From NCBI RefSeq assembly GCF_000003195.3, contig NC_012873.2, positions 67,775,615 through 67,839,614 of the forward strand: 64,000 bases of DNA, read 5' to 3'. Below are positions 46,690-59,200 of this stretch, in pieces. Each line of letters begins with the position of its first letter. Within the stretch, counting starts at the first letter, position 1. The stretch comes from Sorghum bicolor (lineage: Eukaryota > Streptophyta > Magnoliopsida > Poales > Poaceae). Below the pieces are notes generated by a model. The model was not told where the DNA came from. It did no database searches and was given only the letters and a program-made list of their open reading frames with translations. A program made the position numbers and the translations under genes.

Positions 46690-47464
46690 GCTCCGCGGCC
46701 CGCAGTGGTTGGTCGGCAGACGCGGTCGCGTGTCGCGCCGAGCTCTGCCGCCCCCACCGCAGTCCGCAGCTAATATAATCGGCGACAAAACCTTGGTCGT
46801 GGCGCGCGACCGTGTCCAAGGTCAAGGCCGGAGCTGCGGCGGGGCGGGGCGGGGCGGGGGCCGCGTGGCAGCGGCGGGACGAGCGGCCGGACCTGGCAAA
46901 CGAAACGAGCTGTCCCAGTAGGCGAGAGCGAGACCGCGAGGGAGGGAGCTCTGCGGTGGCGACCCCTTCTTCCTCGCGGACTCTGCTCTGCAATTTATTC
47001 CGAAAAGAAGCGCAAGCGACCTGCCACTGCAATTTGCGTGGCGTCATGGCGTGTCCATGGCTTTGGTCTGCTCTGCTCAACCTCACCCTACCAACCATGG
47101 CGAAGTCGTTTTCTTGGAACAATTCCATCTCGCTTTGGAAGCAAAGCACACAGACACACACACCGCGTCTGGCGTCTGCGTCATGTTATTAGCATCCATG
47201 TAATGCGTACAATAATAGGCAGTCGTGGCTGTTCTTGGTAGCCCGACCTGTTCTATCTGCCATCTGGATCTGGTCTGGTCAACCAAAGCGACACCGGCTT
47301 AAGGCCTTTTGGAAGATCAAACACATCCTCCAGCGGACCAAACTATGCCAAGCCATATATTTTATGCTATTACATAAATTTTATATACTGCCACAACCTA
47401 CAGGAAGGAAGTAGAATAAGATGAACAGAAACCACTTGCATGCTTTTCTCATATCTCTTTCTTA
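46690..47464. promoter_or_regulatory. Upstream region of the kinase gene
   Basis: GC-rich leader and promoter of the minus-strand kinase. Long frames here on both strands are GC-driven. A GGGGCGGGGC cluster lies at about 46839-46858. No TATA box is clear. Confidence 0.45.
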
Positions 47465-47705
47465 GGCCTTGTTTAGTTCATCCGAAATCCAAAAAGTTTT
47501 CAAGATTTCCCATCACATCGAATCTTACGGTACATGCATGAAGTATTAAATATAAACGAAAATAAAAACTAATTACACAGTTTGTTTGTAAATCCCGAGA
47601 CAAATCTTTTGATCATAGTTAGTTCACGATTGGACAATATTTGTCAAATAAAAACGAAAGTGCTACAGTAGCGAAATCCGAAATTTTTCGGAACTAAACA
47701 AGGCC
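47465..47705. mobile_element. GGCCTTGTTTAGTTC-family MITE, TSD TTA
   Basis: A 241 bp full-length copy with TTA on both sides and both terminal repeats intact. Confidence 0.93.
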
Positions 47706-48455
47706 TTATATGGTCCTACTAGTATATATAGTAGTGCTCCTACAGATTCGTTCGAAATAATGGTAATAATAATTTTAAAAAAAAAACATGTAGTGCCTTT
47801 CAAGCATAACATCCCAGGCCCGGACAGGAATGGAGCTGTATCTGTCATGCGTCGCTTTACAAGCAAAGGACAAGCCAAGAAATTCCATTTAAACGAATGG
47901 AGGATGCATCATGCATGTACCATACAAGAAGCTCGAGCAGCTTGGATTGCTCAAAGGAACCATACATATGCTACAAGCCTAGAACCTGCTTTGTACCTGT
48001 CACCATTTCGGACTAACTGTACTGTACAGATGAACCTTCCTTATGCTAGAATCAGCATCTCCCTGTCACTTACCCAGCGCATGATCGATAATCCACAGTT
48101 CCACACACACTGACTCTGAGAAACCGGATCCAAAAACGAACAACACACGCACAACGCAAATTCAGAACAAACCAAGCAAGAGGAAACCAGGGAGCAAATC
48201 TCGGGGTTTGAACCTTTACCACAGACGACTCTAGCACATTTTCATGTCATTTTTTTTCTTCTATAAATTATTTTTTACCAAAACTCAACCTACTTACTAG
48301 CATCTCCACCAGATCAGACAGAATTGAACAAAATCAAAGAGCAGAGTAGTTCCTGCTTGTACTTCCCACCACCAAAAGAATACTAGCGTCAAGCCAACTC
48401 GACGGGCACTGCCGCTGCAGGGCCACCAAGAATGGATCCACCACGGTCAACAATG
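47706..48455. other. Intergenic / 3' flank of the RING-H2 gene
   Basis: The right part is probably the 3' UTR of the minus-strand RING gene. No gene or repeat is recognised. Confidence 0.5.
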
Positions 48456-50237
48456 TTATGCGTACATCTCATCTATCAGAGTTACCTGCAAGAGACAGTT
48501 ACATATCCAGCTTTTAGAAGGAAAGGAAAAAAAAAAGCAAATAACCCCCACTGTGCTGTGGCAGCATGTTTCAACTGAAACCCTATCATCCATGTACTGC
48601 CGTAGCAGTGTATTTTGACTGAATTAAATTGTTGTGCTAACCTGGTCACAAACTGGGCATGTCTCGCTCCTCTCCATCCATTCAAGTATGCAGCAGAGAT
48701 GGAAATGATGCTCGCATCTGGTCACCGAACGGGGATTTTCTTCATCATATTCTGGTGGAAGGGCAGACAGAGCTTATAAACGAAATCTTCTGGTTTGGAA
48801 AGTTCAGATTGGCTTCATTGGCTGATGCATCAGCCCAAATCACCATTCACAACAGGCAACAAAATGCAGAAAGAATTTCAACAGGTACCAAACCATTTGC
48901 ATTGGGTTTCAATATATATGCATCTACCAACTACTGAACTGCTAGAGCATATCATACATGCAGAGAATGCAAATACATTAAGAAATGATGGAAATACATA
49001 TTACATCTATCAAAGACAATTCACACAATTCACAGTAGCAGCAGTTATTTAACTACCTAGTTCAGAAATAAAATTCACTTCATGTCTCATCGAACTGAAT
49101 GCATATGCACAGGTGAGGAAGAATAGTAATTTACTTATATAGTTATATTTCAACTGAAAGGACCACTAGCATTCCAAAAATCTTAAGCCTAGTAACAAGA
49201 AGAATGCAAGACTATAGTAAAAGTAATGAGTACATGTGAATCAAGCTTCACAAGTTAAAAAGTGACCGGGTAAAGACACTATTCAGCCATACGGTATTTC
49301 AGCTCTAATCCTGGCATGTCAACATAAAAAAGTTGCTGTTCCGATGATCATAAGAAACAACCTTCAAGACAGATTGGACAAACATCCTCCTCATCAGCCT
49401 TATCCTCAGGGGCAACTTTTTCGCATGACTCAAATTCATCCACTTTTGGGGGCTGCTGCCCGTCAGTTTTCATTTTAATGTCTGACTTCTCCAAATCTGC
49501 ACATGAATCTGAAATCAGTAATCATTAGAGGTTAATTATCATCAATCATGCTCACAGCTAGTCAAATATTTTCTTTACCAGGATTTTGTGCAACTGCGAA
49601 GCAAACATCATAAGGCAAAGGTGCAGGTGGTGCTCGGTAAGTGTCAAGAGAGGATGTATCAAGATTTGTGTCAACTGCAACTACAGCAGGAGTTGGAGAT
49701 GGTCCACTAACAGCTGAAGACAAGGGTTCATATTCCTCAGGATTTTGTCGATGCTGAGTAATGCAAAAGGAAAGTTAATTTTGCAGTACAAAAGATTAGA
49801 TGCAAACACAAAGCTAGTGCTGAGTCAGCTTCAGTCATGTTCTTTTCTTTCTCCCTTTTTTGCATATGGATGTGACCATCACATAAGGTATATTAAAGCA
49901 ACTGTGATATTATTGGCATGGTTTGTATTTCTGATTACCAAGGACTGATAAGAACAACAGGGAGATTCACATTACAAGTAAAATAATTCCTTCTGTTGCA
50001 TCAAAACTTCTATACAGATACAGCTGCTCAACTTCTAGCATTGTGACTTGTGAGACATGGTAGAAATCAGGTTATCGTTGCAGTTAAGGGTAAGGGTGAC
50101 AAAAATACTTGCTGAAAATTGAGGGAATCTTTTGACATGAAAAGTAAGAAAAAGCAGGTTATTATACATACATAGATATGCACTGGTGCTCTATCTGACT
50201 CAGACGCCCTTGATGAACAGCAGCAGCATGCACCCAT
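48456..50237 (-). CDS. RHB1A: RHB1A-like RING-H2 E3 ubiquitin ligase, 5 exons
   Basis: A probable E3 ubiquitin ligase. Exons on the minus strand: 50237-50172, 49753-49579, 49496-49362, 48751-48642 and 48485-48456; phases close to 171 residues (Arabidopsis RHB1A is somewhat longer). The N-terminus is MGACCCCSSRASES: Gly2 followed by Cys residues is a typical N-myristoylation plus palmitoylation signal, so membrane anchoring is inferred. A Pro-rich middle follows. The RING-H2 ligands are Cys120, Cys123, Cys138, His140, His143, Cys146, Cys157 and Cys160 (CPICLEEYDEENP, then CEHHFHLCCILEW, then CPVCDQ). All eight are present. The last exon is tiny, coding VTLIDEMYA, which differs from the usual tail, so its acceptor deserves an RNA check. 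Long leader DNA to about 51450 is likely. Confidence 0.92.
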
Positions 50238-51308
50238 TGTGTCCTGAATGAAATGCTTACCCCAAACTATCCTCTAGCTTCGTTAAAACCCAAAGTTGTG
50301 TTGTTCATATCCCTGCAAAGAGAAACCTTTTGCTGATGCAAGAAGGATTGGAACTCATGTGATAAATATAAAATGGTGCAGAGAGAGCTTAACATGCAAC
50401 AATATCTAAGTAGTGCTGTCATGGAAATGATTCTTAATATCACGGATTAAACTGTGGCCTAGTCGACTTCTATCCAGTCCAGTGATAGTATCTGTTTATA
50501 CGAGTAGAATAATCAGTGGGGACACTATTAGGCCCCGTGATGTGATACAATACAAGGCAGGAACTTTTCACCGAACCCATGGGCATTGAACTACATCCAG
50601 TGAAAATTCAGCAAATTTCTAGCGAACAAACATCCAAGTCGCTGTAGACAACCCAGATTTGTTGGGTTACACTACATAGAACAGCGCAATGGCTCCTAGA
50701 TACTGTATATACGATGGCACAATTGGCATCATTACTGTCATGAGATTTTTAGCCCGTTCAGACTTGAGAGTTCAATGATTGGAGACATCCTACTACAAGA
50801 ATAAAAATCAAGCGTCCTAGCAGATTTAACACGAGAAACTTTCTTTTTCGTAAGGTCAGTAATCAGGCGGCCAGCCCCTAATGACTTTCCTCACCACCAG
50901 CGCCAGAAGCACCTCGTAATTGGACACAGAAATATCTGCGCCTAGTCGCCAACGCAAAATATATATCTATCTACGCAGGCAGAACCCAGAAGAGAAACCA
51001 GATGCAATCGCGTCGGAGACAATCGCGCCGGTGCAAGGCGAAGGCTTTACGCAGCGCGGCAGGGAGCGAAGCGAAGCGAAGCAAGAGAGTGCTCGAACTA
51101 GCAGCCGGAACAGTCCACCACGAGATTAAAGCGCTGAGCAAGCAGCCCGCAGCAGCACGGGATCGAAGCGGGAGCGGGAGATTAGTCAGTACCGGGGACG
51201 AATTGCGGCTGGGGGACTCCGACGATCGCCTCGGGACTCGCGAGGCCTCCTGGGCTCCCTGCCCCCTGTCGCGTCGCGCTCTGCTGCTTGGTGCTTGCTC
51301 TGCTCTTC

Positions 51309-51351
<43 letters not shown>

Positions 51352-51460
51352 TCCTCCTCCTGCTCCCTCTGGAGAGAGAGAGAGAGGACTCCTGCTCCGT
51401 GATTCCAGCGATCCGGAGGGGGTTTTCTGCAAGAATGGACCCCGTCTCCGCCTCAGTGGA
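50238..51460 (-). promoter_or_regulatory. Leader and promoter region of the RING-H2 gene
   Basis: A 5' UTR intron is likely, because the DNA just upstream of the ATG is AT-rich whereas 51000-51460 is GC-rich like a first exon. The tract (TC)n at 51311-51348, read as (GA)n on the sense strand, is typical of grass leaders and core promoters. I could not fix the transcription start. Confidence 0.5.
51311..51348. repeat. (TC)n microsatellite
   Basis: A run of about 19 TC repeats, with a shorter GAGAGAGA stretch about 25 bp further on. Confidence 0.93.
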
Positions 51461-53177
51461 GGGAGATGGACGATGGCTGAAGAAGATGCCTTTTTTCCCA
51501 CCCGAACTGCAGCTACCTCCTCCTCGCGAGGCTGTGGGCCTAACTGCTAGCGGACCCCACATGTCAGTGGTGTTCTTCCGGTGGAGGGAATGGGATTCCT
51601 CTGTGTACTTGAACTTTGGCCCTCCCTTTTTTTTCCTTTTTCGGGGAAAAAAGGAATAGGTACTACTAGTATTTTATATTTTTCTCTCACTATCTCCAAC
51701 AATTGTTACTCAAAATACAATACTCATTTGTCCTTTGGGTAGCGCTACAGGTAAAAAGTTCCATACCTATTTTTAGTCTTCTCCAACAACAAGACCTAAA
51801 AGATAACACTCTCTGCGCAAATAGGTCTCAAGGAGAGAGGATACCTAAATTTGGGTTATGCCTTTTCTGGGTCTTCTGTATGGGTATTCTGTTGGAGGCT
51901 ATAGGTATTGTGTTGGAGACTCATTTTAGGGTTTGGGTTCCCAAATACGTCTCCTATTGGAGACAGCATGAGAACGGAAAGGGAAGGATTGAGATGCCAC
52001 GGGGGCAGGACACGTGGAGGGAGTCCGTTCGCTGACAGTGGGCCCAGCTGATTGGACGGAGGAGTCTGACGCGGCTGTCAACCTCGGGTCCTCGAAAACT
52101 TTTTGTGCTCCCCCTTCACAAGTTGGTTGGGATCGTTGGCCGGTGTGACGCTGACGTGGATGTGGCATTGACTTCACAGGTTGCCAAATCATTGTAGGGC
52201 TGCATAGAGGGGAGGTAGACAAACCGTGCTGCCTGCCTACCTGGCTGCAAAAAAAAGGAAAAAGATGGTAGACAATGGGGATTAAAGTGGAAATACGAAT
52301 TAGTGCTATTTATATATTTATTAGGGTTGTTTTTGAGATTTTATCGCGAATTGCGGAAACGGTACCGGATTTTAGAACTTTTCATGACTGTTTCTTCAAG
52401 ATCACGTTTTGAACGAAAAATATATATTGGTGTAATATTATTTTCTTCCTTATTATACATCCACTCTAAAGTTAGTCCATCAGTCATCCCACACTCCCAC
52501 ATCTACTAGCTAGAGGCATGCTAGTGATATTCTCGTGCTAGTGGTCCCATACTCGTTTAGGACAATATCATTTTAGATTTTGTTTTATAAGAAAAATATA
52601 AAAAAAGCAAAATTAATTTAAGCCTCTTCCAGTTACTTGTGATTGTTTCTCTCTCGATTAATCCTCCTCTAAGAACTTCAAAAGTATTTCTGCATATGCA
52701 TAACCGGTTGAAGGTTAATAAGAACTTAAGAAGTGACCCAACAAGGGTTTATACCCGGCATCACAATATAAGTGGCACGCCTTTGTAAGTTGTAGCAACT
52801 CCTGAAATCAGAAGAAGAATGGTATTTGATGTTGTGTGCATATATATTTCCTCTCTCTCCTCTTCCCTTAGTGTAATCTCACCCTGACGTTAATTATAAC
52901 TATCTTGTCTATGAGACTATGACAACCTTATTATTGCCATTGGCTTTCACTCTCCACTTGTTGCTCATTGTCGATTAAAAAGCACTCAAAATTTCAGAGC
53001 GTTAACTTCTCCGTATGAAAACAATATCTAATTTTCATAATATTGTGATTTGATGAATATAATTTATAGACATGTGACAGTAATAAGAAACGAACAAACT
53101 GTATAAGAAAATGACATAGAAGACATTTGGGGATAGATATGTTGGAGCAGTGGACTGATCCAAACACGTACACCCAG
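51461..53177. other. Intergenic DNA, possible eroded transposon
   Basis: The segment 51690-51980 repeats short phrases such as CTCCAACAA and GTTGGAG in opposite orientations, like a decayed member of the CATCTCCAACA-type elements. Ends cannot be placed. No gene was found. Confidence 0.4.
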
Positions 53178-53417
53178 CCCTTGTTTAGTTCCGAAAAGAT
53201 TTTGGATTTCGGTACTGTAGCACTTTCGTTTGTTTGTGACAAATATTATCCAATTATGAACTAACTAGGATCAAAAGATTTATCTCACAATTTTCAGCTA
53301 AACTGTGTAATAGTTTTTGCTTTCGTCTATATTTAATGCTTCATGCATGTGTCGCAAGATTCGATGTAACAGAGAATTTTAAAAACTTTTTGCTTTTTGG
53401 GTGAACTAAACAAGGCC
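53178..53417. mobile_element. GGCCTTGTTTAGTTC-family MITE, TSD CAG
   Basis: About 240 bp. The left end is slightly damaged (CCCTTGTTTAGTTCC); the right end AACTAAACAAGGCC is intact. CAG flanks both sides. Confidence 0.9.
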
Positions 53418-54026
53418 CAGTCGTTGTCGGAGTCCGTCTGTTCGTTTTTTCTTTGGACGGTGGCAATTAGGTTAACCTGGTTTAATTTGAAGGTGGGGGC
53501 CGGGATGCGTGCGTGGACCATCCATCTTGTCATGGACTTGGATGTACTTCTCTATCCTTTTTAACTGTTGTTGTTTGGTGTGTGCGCCACAAATTTGATT
53601 CGATTGTAGAAAATACATGTAACATTTGTATCTCTAAAAAATTTGTTAAAAAATTAGATTCAAAGATCTTTCTAACGATACTAATTATGTATTATAATAT
53701 TAATATTTTTTAATATATAATTGCCGGTAGTTGTTTTTTGAGAAGCGAAAGCGACAATTAAAAAGAGACAGAGGGAGCAGTAGCTAGTAGAACTGGACGC
53801 AACTAGGCAACTAGCTAGAGGATGCGTAACGGTGACGGAGGTCCAATGAAAATTATATTCTGTATAATAATATATAGAAAGCACACCTTAACACGAGCAA
53901 CTATCTTTTACATTCTTCATATTTTTGGACAAGACTCGGCACCAGTAACTTGTTGATCTTATATAGGAATATATAGCAGTAGTATAGTCATTTGAGTGTG
54001 TTATATAGCGACTTGGCATATACACT

Positions 54027-54082
<56 letters not shown>

Positions 54083-54439
54083 CACAAGCGCGCTTAATTA
54101 CACACTTTATATATATATATACTCCCATCTCATCTAGTACTAGCGGCCTCTAGATCCGATGAGGCTGAACGGGTTATTGGATAGGGAGGAATCCATTAAG
54201 GATTTAAATTATGGATTGTTTTAGTTACGAATTATTTAATATATATTAAACGGCAACGGTGCCTTGATTCTCGGTTAGCCATACCAGTGTTGTTCGCAAG
54301 TTTGAACGTGCCAATTCCTAAAACTTCGCATGTTCTTGAATATATGTATGTGCCAGTACAAGTTCCGAGTATTATTGAACTATAGTGACAGAGTGTACGT
54401 AGACAAGGAAGTATATACATACCATTCTGAGTTCAATTT
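53418..54439. other. AT-rich intergenic DNA with TA tract
   Basis: It holds a (TA)n run at 54031-54076. No gene was found. Confidence 0.5.
54031..54076. repeat. (TA)n microsatellite
   Basis: About 46 bp of TA repeats. Confidence 0.95.
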
Positions 54440-54800
54440 GAGTAGAGTATGTGTATATACTATTTTAAGAAGGCATATATGTATACAATTTATTTTTTAC
54501 GAACAAGTATGTCTACACACTATTTTGATATTTCGAGTAGAGAGTAGGTGTGCATATATACTATTTTAAAAATGAGTACGTGGATATACTTTATTTTTAC
54601 AAAAGAGTATGTTTACATACTTTTTTATATTTAAATAAGTGGAGAGTAGGTGTACATACTAATTTAAAAAGGAGTACATGTATATACTTTATTTTTACAA
54701 AGGAGTACTATATATATTTACATACTTTTTTGATTTTTTGTGTAGAGAGTATGTGTTCATACTATTTCGGAAAGGAGTACGTGTACATACTAATTTTCGG
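54440..54800 (+). repeat. ~100 bp tandem repeat, about 3.6 units
   Basis: Units begin near 54440, 54535, 54638 and 54739 with GAGTAGAGAGTAGGTGT-like text. Each continues through ACTATTTTAAAAA, GGAGTACGTGTATATAC, TTTATTTTTACAAA and GAGTATGTTTACATAC. Divergence between units is moderate. Two plus-strand frames cross it and repeat 'YVHTxL'-like words, but these are repeat translations, not a gene. Confidence 0.85.
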
Positions 54801-56228
54801 ACCTTGATGTATGTAGATGTATGTATGTACGCTGAAAGAAATTACACGTGGCAGAGAAGTATATAAATACTTATCAAGTGAACCATGCATGACTTTCATC
54901 TTGTAGGAGCTGATTCAAGCAGTAACACGATTGAAAGATACATCCGTCAGAAAATTATTTTCACATGTAACATTTCATTAGTATGTACATAAGGTGATAC
55001 TCTAATCTAAAAAAAAAAAAAAGAGTATTTGGTGATACACTAAAATGACACTCATCTATCTAAAATAAAAGAAAGAATTAGTAGCTTAACCAACTGCTGC
55101 AGATCTTCTCCTTGACGATCGACGTACTGTTCTTTTGATTAGAAAAATATAAGGTGAGCACCTCACGAACCAGAATTTGTTCCTGGCCATACGAAAGGAA
55201 ATAACTAAAATTTATTTGAGTAATTAATGTATATATACTCTGTCAATTTTGATGTGTATCAAATCGCATTTTTTTTTACCTGTCGGGTGCATATGGCGAA
55301 GTGGTGATGAACCGAAAGTGGGTTGCCCTCCCCTGATTTACTTCACCGAGATGGCGAGATCACGAATTGACGTCGTCAGCTCCCCAGGATCAACAATCTT
55401 ACTAATAACGACTAATCTAGATTATGTATTCTTAGAAAACTCTCTTACCAGCACGTTTCTTGCCATTTATCCGCCTGCTCCCGCCGTTCATCTAGACTCG
55501 CAAGGATGAGTCTCAGATCCGGGGTCGCCACACCATCGCCAGGGTCTCCACGCGCGGGGGAAGGGGCAGAGCAGACGGGGGCGCCACGCCGCGGGTGGAC
55601 TAGGGGCTCCACGCGCGGGGCTTGTCGTGCCATGGCCATGGGCTCCAAAGCGAGTCGAGGGGCGCTGCCGCCTCTGGAGAGGAGAGTGCTCGCCGGCACG
55701 GGGAGCCGCCGCCGACGGGATGGCAAGACGAGTGGCAGAACCTCCATCCGTGCGTTTTTGTTGATGGGTGCGGTGGCGGCCATCTCGACATGCAAATAGC
55801 GTTGATTTAGTTTTTGCCCATGCAGTTAACGGGTCCGTTGAGGTAACCCGCTATACCCATGTGGACGAGAGAATACACACCTACATATATACAGCCGGGA
55901 GTAAACTACTCCTAGGGAGTAGGAAAAATTTACCCTATATATACCCTCAAGCCCCCCAATAATGCAACGGAACAAACTCAGACAGTCAACGATGGTGGTA
56001 GCTAAATCCCTGAGCACGAGGGTTACATACAGGGACAGGGATTATTTAACTAACTACAACAATAATTTAAGCACTAGAGTGTAGAGTATAGCTTCTTCTT
56101 CTTCTTTGACAATAAAGTTATTAAGTTAGGGTACAGCTTCACATTCAGGAGTCTAGGCACTCTGCCAAACTTGCAAGCCTACAAAATTGCTCTCTCAATA
56201 CAAAGATATCTGTTGATCAAAGGGGATA
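54801..56228. other. Intergenic DNA with a short GC-rich island
   Basis: The segment 55495-55800 is GC-rich and open in several frames on both strands. The longest is minus 55795-55445 (116 codons, Arg/Pro/Ala-rich). It lacks a recognisable domain or a convincing exon structure, so I do not call it a gene. Confidence 0.45.
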
Positions 56229-56486
56229 CACTCCCTCTCCCTCTGTCCAGAAAAGATTATAATTCTCATTTTTTTGAGAAGTCAAACAATTCATACTTTG
56301 ACCAAAATTATATAAAACGTATTAATATTGACAATACAAAATTAATATCATTAAATTAGTGATAGAATATATTTTCTCATAGTAAATTTATTTGGAGACA
56401 TAAATACTAATAATATTTACTAAAAATTTGGTCAAACTTAACCGGCATGGGTTCCGTAATTTATATTCTTTTGTGGATAGAAGGAG
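56229..56486. mobile_element. Stowaway-like MITE, TSD TA
   Basis: It starts CACTCCCTCTCCCTCTGTCC and ends TTTTGTGGATAGAAGGAG, flanked by TA. Interior phrases ACTTTGACCAAAATTATA and AAAATTTGGTCAAACTTAA are inverted copies of each other, the usual Stowaway fold. Confidence 0.75.
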
Positions 56487-56498
56487 TACAATGCACAT

Positions 56499-56644
56499 GC
56501 TATAGGAAAGGTGTCTGCCATATGGATGGATGGAAATGATCCCCAACATAGATTTTTGTCACGAGCTTATATATGATCACGAGGACTATCCATATTATGG
56601 CCCCGTTTCTCAGTAATTCATATGGCAGGCACCTTTCCTATAGC
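56499..56644. repeat. Inverted repeat, 26-bp arms, ~94-bp loop
   Basis: The left arm, 56499-56524, begins GCTATAGGAAAGGTG. The right arm, 56619-56644, is its complement with one mismatch. It is not flanked by an obvious target duplication and belongs to none of the element families named in this window. Confidence 0.85.
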
Positions 56645-56694
56645 TTTCTCAGTGAAGCCTAGCTGTTTTGAGAAGGCAAAATAAATTCACTAAG

Positions 56695-56937
56695 GGCCTT
56701 GTTTACTTCCAAATTTTTTTGTAAAATATGAATAGTGATACTTTCGTTTGTATTTGATAAATATTATCCAATCATAAACTAACTAGGGTCAAAAGATTCG
56801 TCTCGTCAATTTCGACCAAACTATGCAATTAGTTTTTATTTTTGTTTATATTTAATACTCCATGCATGCGTCTAAAGATTCGATGTGATGGAGAATCTGA
56901 AAAATTTTGTAAAATTTTTTGGGAACTAAACAAGGCC
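56695..56937. mobile_element. GGCCTTGTTTAGTTC-family MITE
   Basis: 243 bp, reverse orientation, both ends intact; the flanks (AAG and CTG) do not match, so the target duplication has been lost or recombined. Confidence 0.88.
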
Positions 56938-57629
56938 CTGGCTGAAAGAGGGAAATGCGGGTGAGAACTGTGAAATGTTACTCTTTTTTTAGCTTCATCT
57001 CTCTCTATTCCTATGTGAGAGCATAAAAAAAAGAACTTCACCCCCAAAGCATGTAGTTTACAACACAGCTCGTGAAGTTGTCGATGAAGCTGTGCCTAAC
57101 AGACCCTATACTAGGGCTTATCACGGTTGCTATGACCCCTTGTCGTCTTATCATTTCTTTTATCCCTAATATCGTGAAACTGGTTGGGAGGATAAAATGT
57201 TAGTGTACCAAGATCCACCTCTGTGTCGATCTAAGCCTAAAAGAGAAAATATACCAGCAGAGAAAACAACAGAAGAGAAGAGATGAAGATTATTAATCTA
57301 CAAAAGCATGCCCATGTTTTCCTGCATGCTGTCTCAGGGAATTAAGTTGAACTCGATTTTCTGTTCTAAATATGTAAATGGATCCATCCATATCCGTACA
57401 AAAGCACGCCCATGCACATCAGGGGAGTAGTAGTATATATATAACCATATCATACTTACTATATACTTATGTCCTTAGCTTGTTACTTTCCAATTATTAG
57501 CGCTGCGGCATGATCCCCATAAACCTCGATCATTCTGATTTTTATCATCAGCACAAAATAAAAACTCACGGATCGTCCTTGAACCTCGCTCTTGATTCAT
57601 CTTGATTTGCTCAGCCTCATCTCGTCGTC
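56938..57629. other. Promoter side of the CASP-like gene
   Basis: The last 100-200 bp form the leader and promoter of the gene starting at 57630. The remainder shows no gene or clear repeat. Confidence 0.45.
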
Positions 57630-57891
57630 ATGTACGGTTCCGACTGCCATGTGATGGACATGGAAGACCCCCCGCCGCCGCCGCCGCCAAATGGTTCCAA
57701 GGTGGTGACCCTCCTGTTCCGCCTGTCCACGCTGGCGCTGGCGCTCACCTCGTCGGTCGTCATGGCCGCCGCCAGCGAGTGCACCATCTACGGCGGCCTC
57801 CACGACGACGGCGCCGCCACCGTCGTCACCTTCAAGGACTACCAGCCCTTCGTGTAAGATATATATATATACCCATTCCATTTCCATGCAT

Positions 57892-57956
<65 letters not shown>

Positions 57957-58410
57957 TTGATCGAGTAATATAAATTTTTGTTTGTTCATTTTTTTTCGCT
58001 CTGCACCCACTGGCCACTGCATTGCATGCAGATACCTTGTAGGGTCCAACATCGCAGCGACGATCCTGGAGGTGGCCGCGATCTACCTACAGGTCGCCGC
58101 CGGCGACAAGCAGGGCAGCGACGCAGACGACGACGAGGAGGATGCGCCGACGCCGGCCATGATTAATCCCCGGGTCGTCCTGGTTGCCGCCGACGTCGCT
58201 GTGCAGGTGCTGCTCTACTCGGCCACCGGCGAGGTGTTCGCGGCGGCGATGGCCTACGGCCCGCAGATCAGCGCCTGCGCCGGCGCCGGACACTTGTGCG
58301 AGCAGGTGCACAGGTCCAAGATCATCTCCTTGGCCGCCAGCCTCGCCGCCGGCCTCGCCTCCATCGCCAAGGACGTCCCGCTGCCCTTCTCCGTCTGGCC
58401 ACATATGTAG
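57630..58410 (+). CDS. CASP-like four-helix membrane protein, 2 exons
   Basis: A CASP-like (CASPL, formerly UPF0497) protein. The family forms plasma-membrane scaffolds, best known at the Casparian strip. Exons are 57630-57853 and 58032-58410; phase closes to 200 residues, normal for CASPLs. Four hydrophobic helices are visible: about 25-47, 77-97, 122-141 and 172-190. Conserved Arg31 in helix 1 (LLFRLSTLALALTSSVVMAA) and Asp129 in helix 3 (VVLVAADVAVQVLLYSA) are both present and are the family's signature residues. The N-terminus has a Pro run (PPPPPPP). An acidic loop (DADDDEEDA) lies between helices 2 and 3. The intron contains a ~60 bp TA tract. A specific subgroup or tissue role cannot be assigned. 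Confidence 0.9.
57893..57952. repeat. (TA)n microsatellite in CASPL intron
   Basis: About 60 bp of TA repeats inside the only intron of the CASP-like gene; such tracts vary in length between accessions. Confidence 0.95.
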
Positions 58411-59200
58411 GAGGAGCATATATGTCGTCGCTACCAGTAATCTCAGCTCGTTGCCGATCGATGTAACTTATTATTTTAGATCGATTTTAGTTTCATCTTG
58501 CTCTTTTCGTTGACATGCATGTTACTACAATCATCGTCCACGATTCTTTAGTGTGATCAACCTTTGCGAAAAAAAATTACAATAATCTGACCGTTGCAAT
58601 CGGAAATAGAAAAATATTTTCTTTCTTTTTGGTGATATGATCTTTTTTGCTATATATATATTGCATTCATGAATTTGTTTTTGCTATGTGAATCACATGC
58701 ATGTATCAGCTAACGTGCTGATCGAACAGTTACAAACTGTTTGGGGGCCTAACCTTGCACAAGACACAGATCCATGGACTGAGCACTGCTAGCTAGAATG
58801 CTAGATCCAAACCCGATTGTCAAATCCCAAAACGCACAGTACAGTAGAGTAGAAAGACGTGTGCAGATGTGCCATAGCCGGCCATGCCTGTGCCGACGTT
58901 TCCTCGTGTGTGGTGTGGAGGTCACACACGAAGCATGCAGAGAGAGGAGCAGGCCGTGCCAGTGCCAGCACGTACGTACGGGACGCCCAATAATGCAAGT
59001 CCCTCCCTGCTCTCTCTGCTCGTACATGTGGCATGGCATGCATGTCACACTCGCAAATTAGCCTTGAGGTCGCTGTCGCTGCCGGTATCCCCCTGCTGCT
59101 GCTTGACGACATCGACATGGCGGCATTCCCCACTCCACGCGCTGATCCGTTCCTTGGCCAGCGCAGCCTGCATGCATGTTCATCAGTTGAGGAGTTGAGC
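58411..59200. other. Region between convergent CASPL and MATE genes
   Basis: It holds the 3' UTRs of both genes, which point toward each other. No separate gene or element was found. Confidence 0.55.

Noticed and set aside
46400..47161. Minus-strand 253-codon frame overlapping the kinase first exon
   Set aside because: It is in another frame from the kinase and composed of Arg/Ala/Leu/Pro-rich text; the kinase frame is the one continued by spliced conserved exons.
54440..54800. CRISPR-like regular repeat
   Set aside because: The units are contiguous and diverged without unique spacers, and this is plant nuclear DNA.
54330..54866. Overlapping plus-strand frames at 54.3-54.9 kb as a repeat-protein gene
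   Set aside because: They follow the ~100 bp tandem DNA repeat and have no start context or family resemblance.
55445..55795. Minus-strand 116-codon frame as a small gene
   Set aside because: Arg/Pro/Ala-rich, with equal-length frames on the other strand, no domain and no clear splice or promoter context. Left as a GC-rich island.
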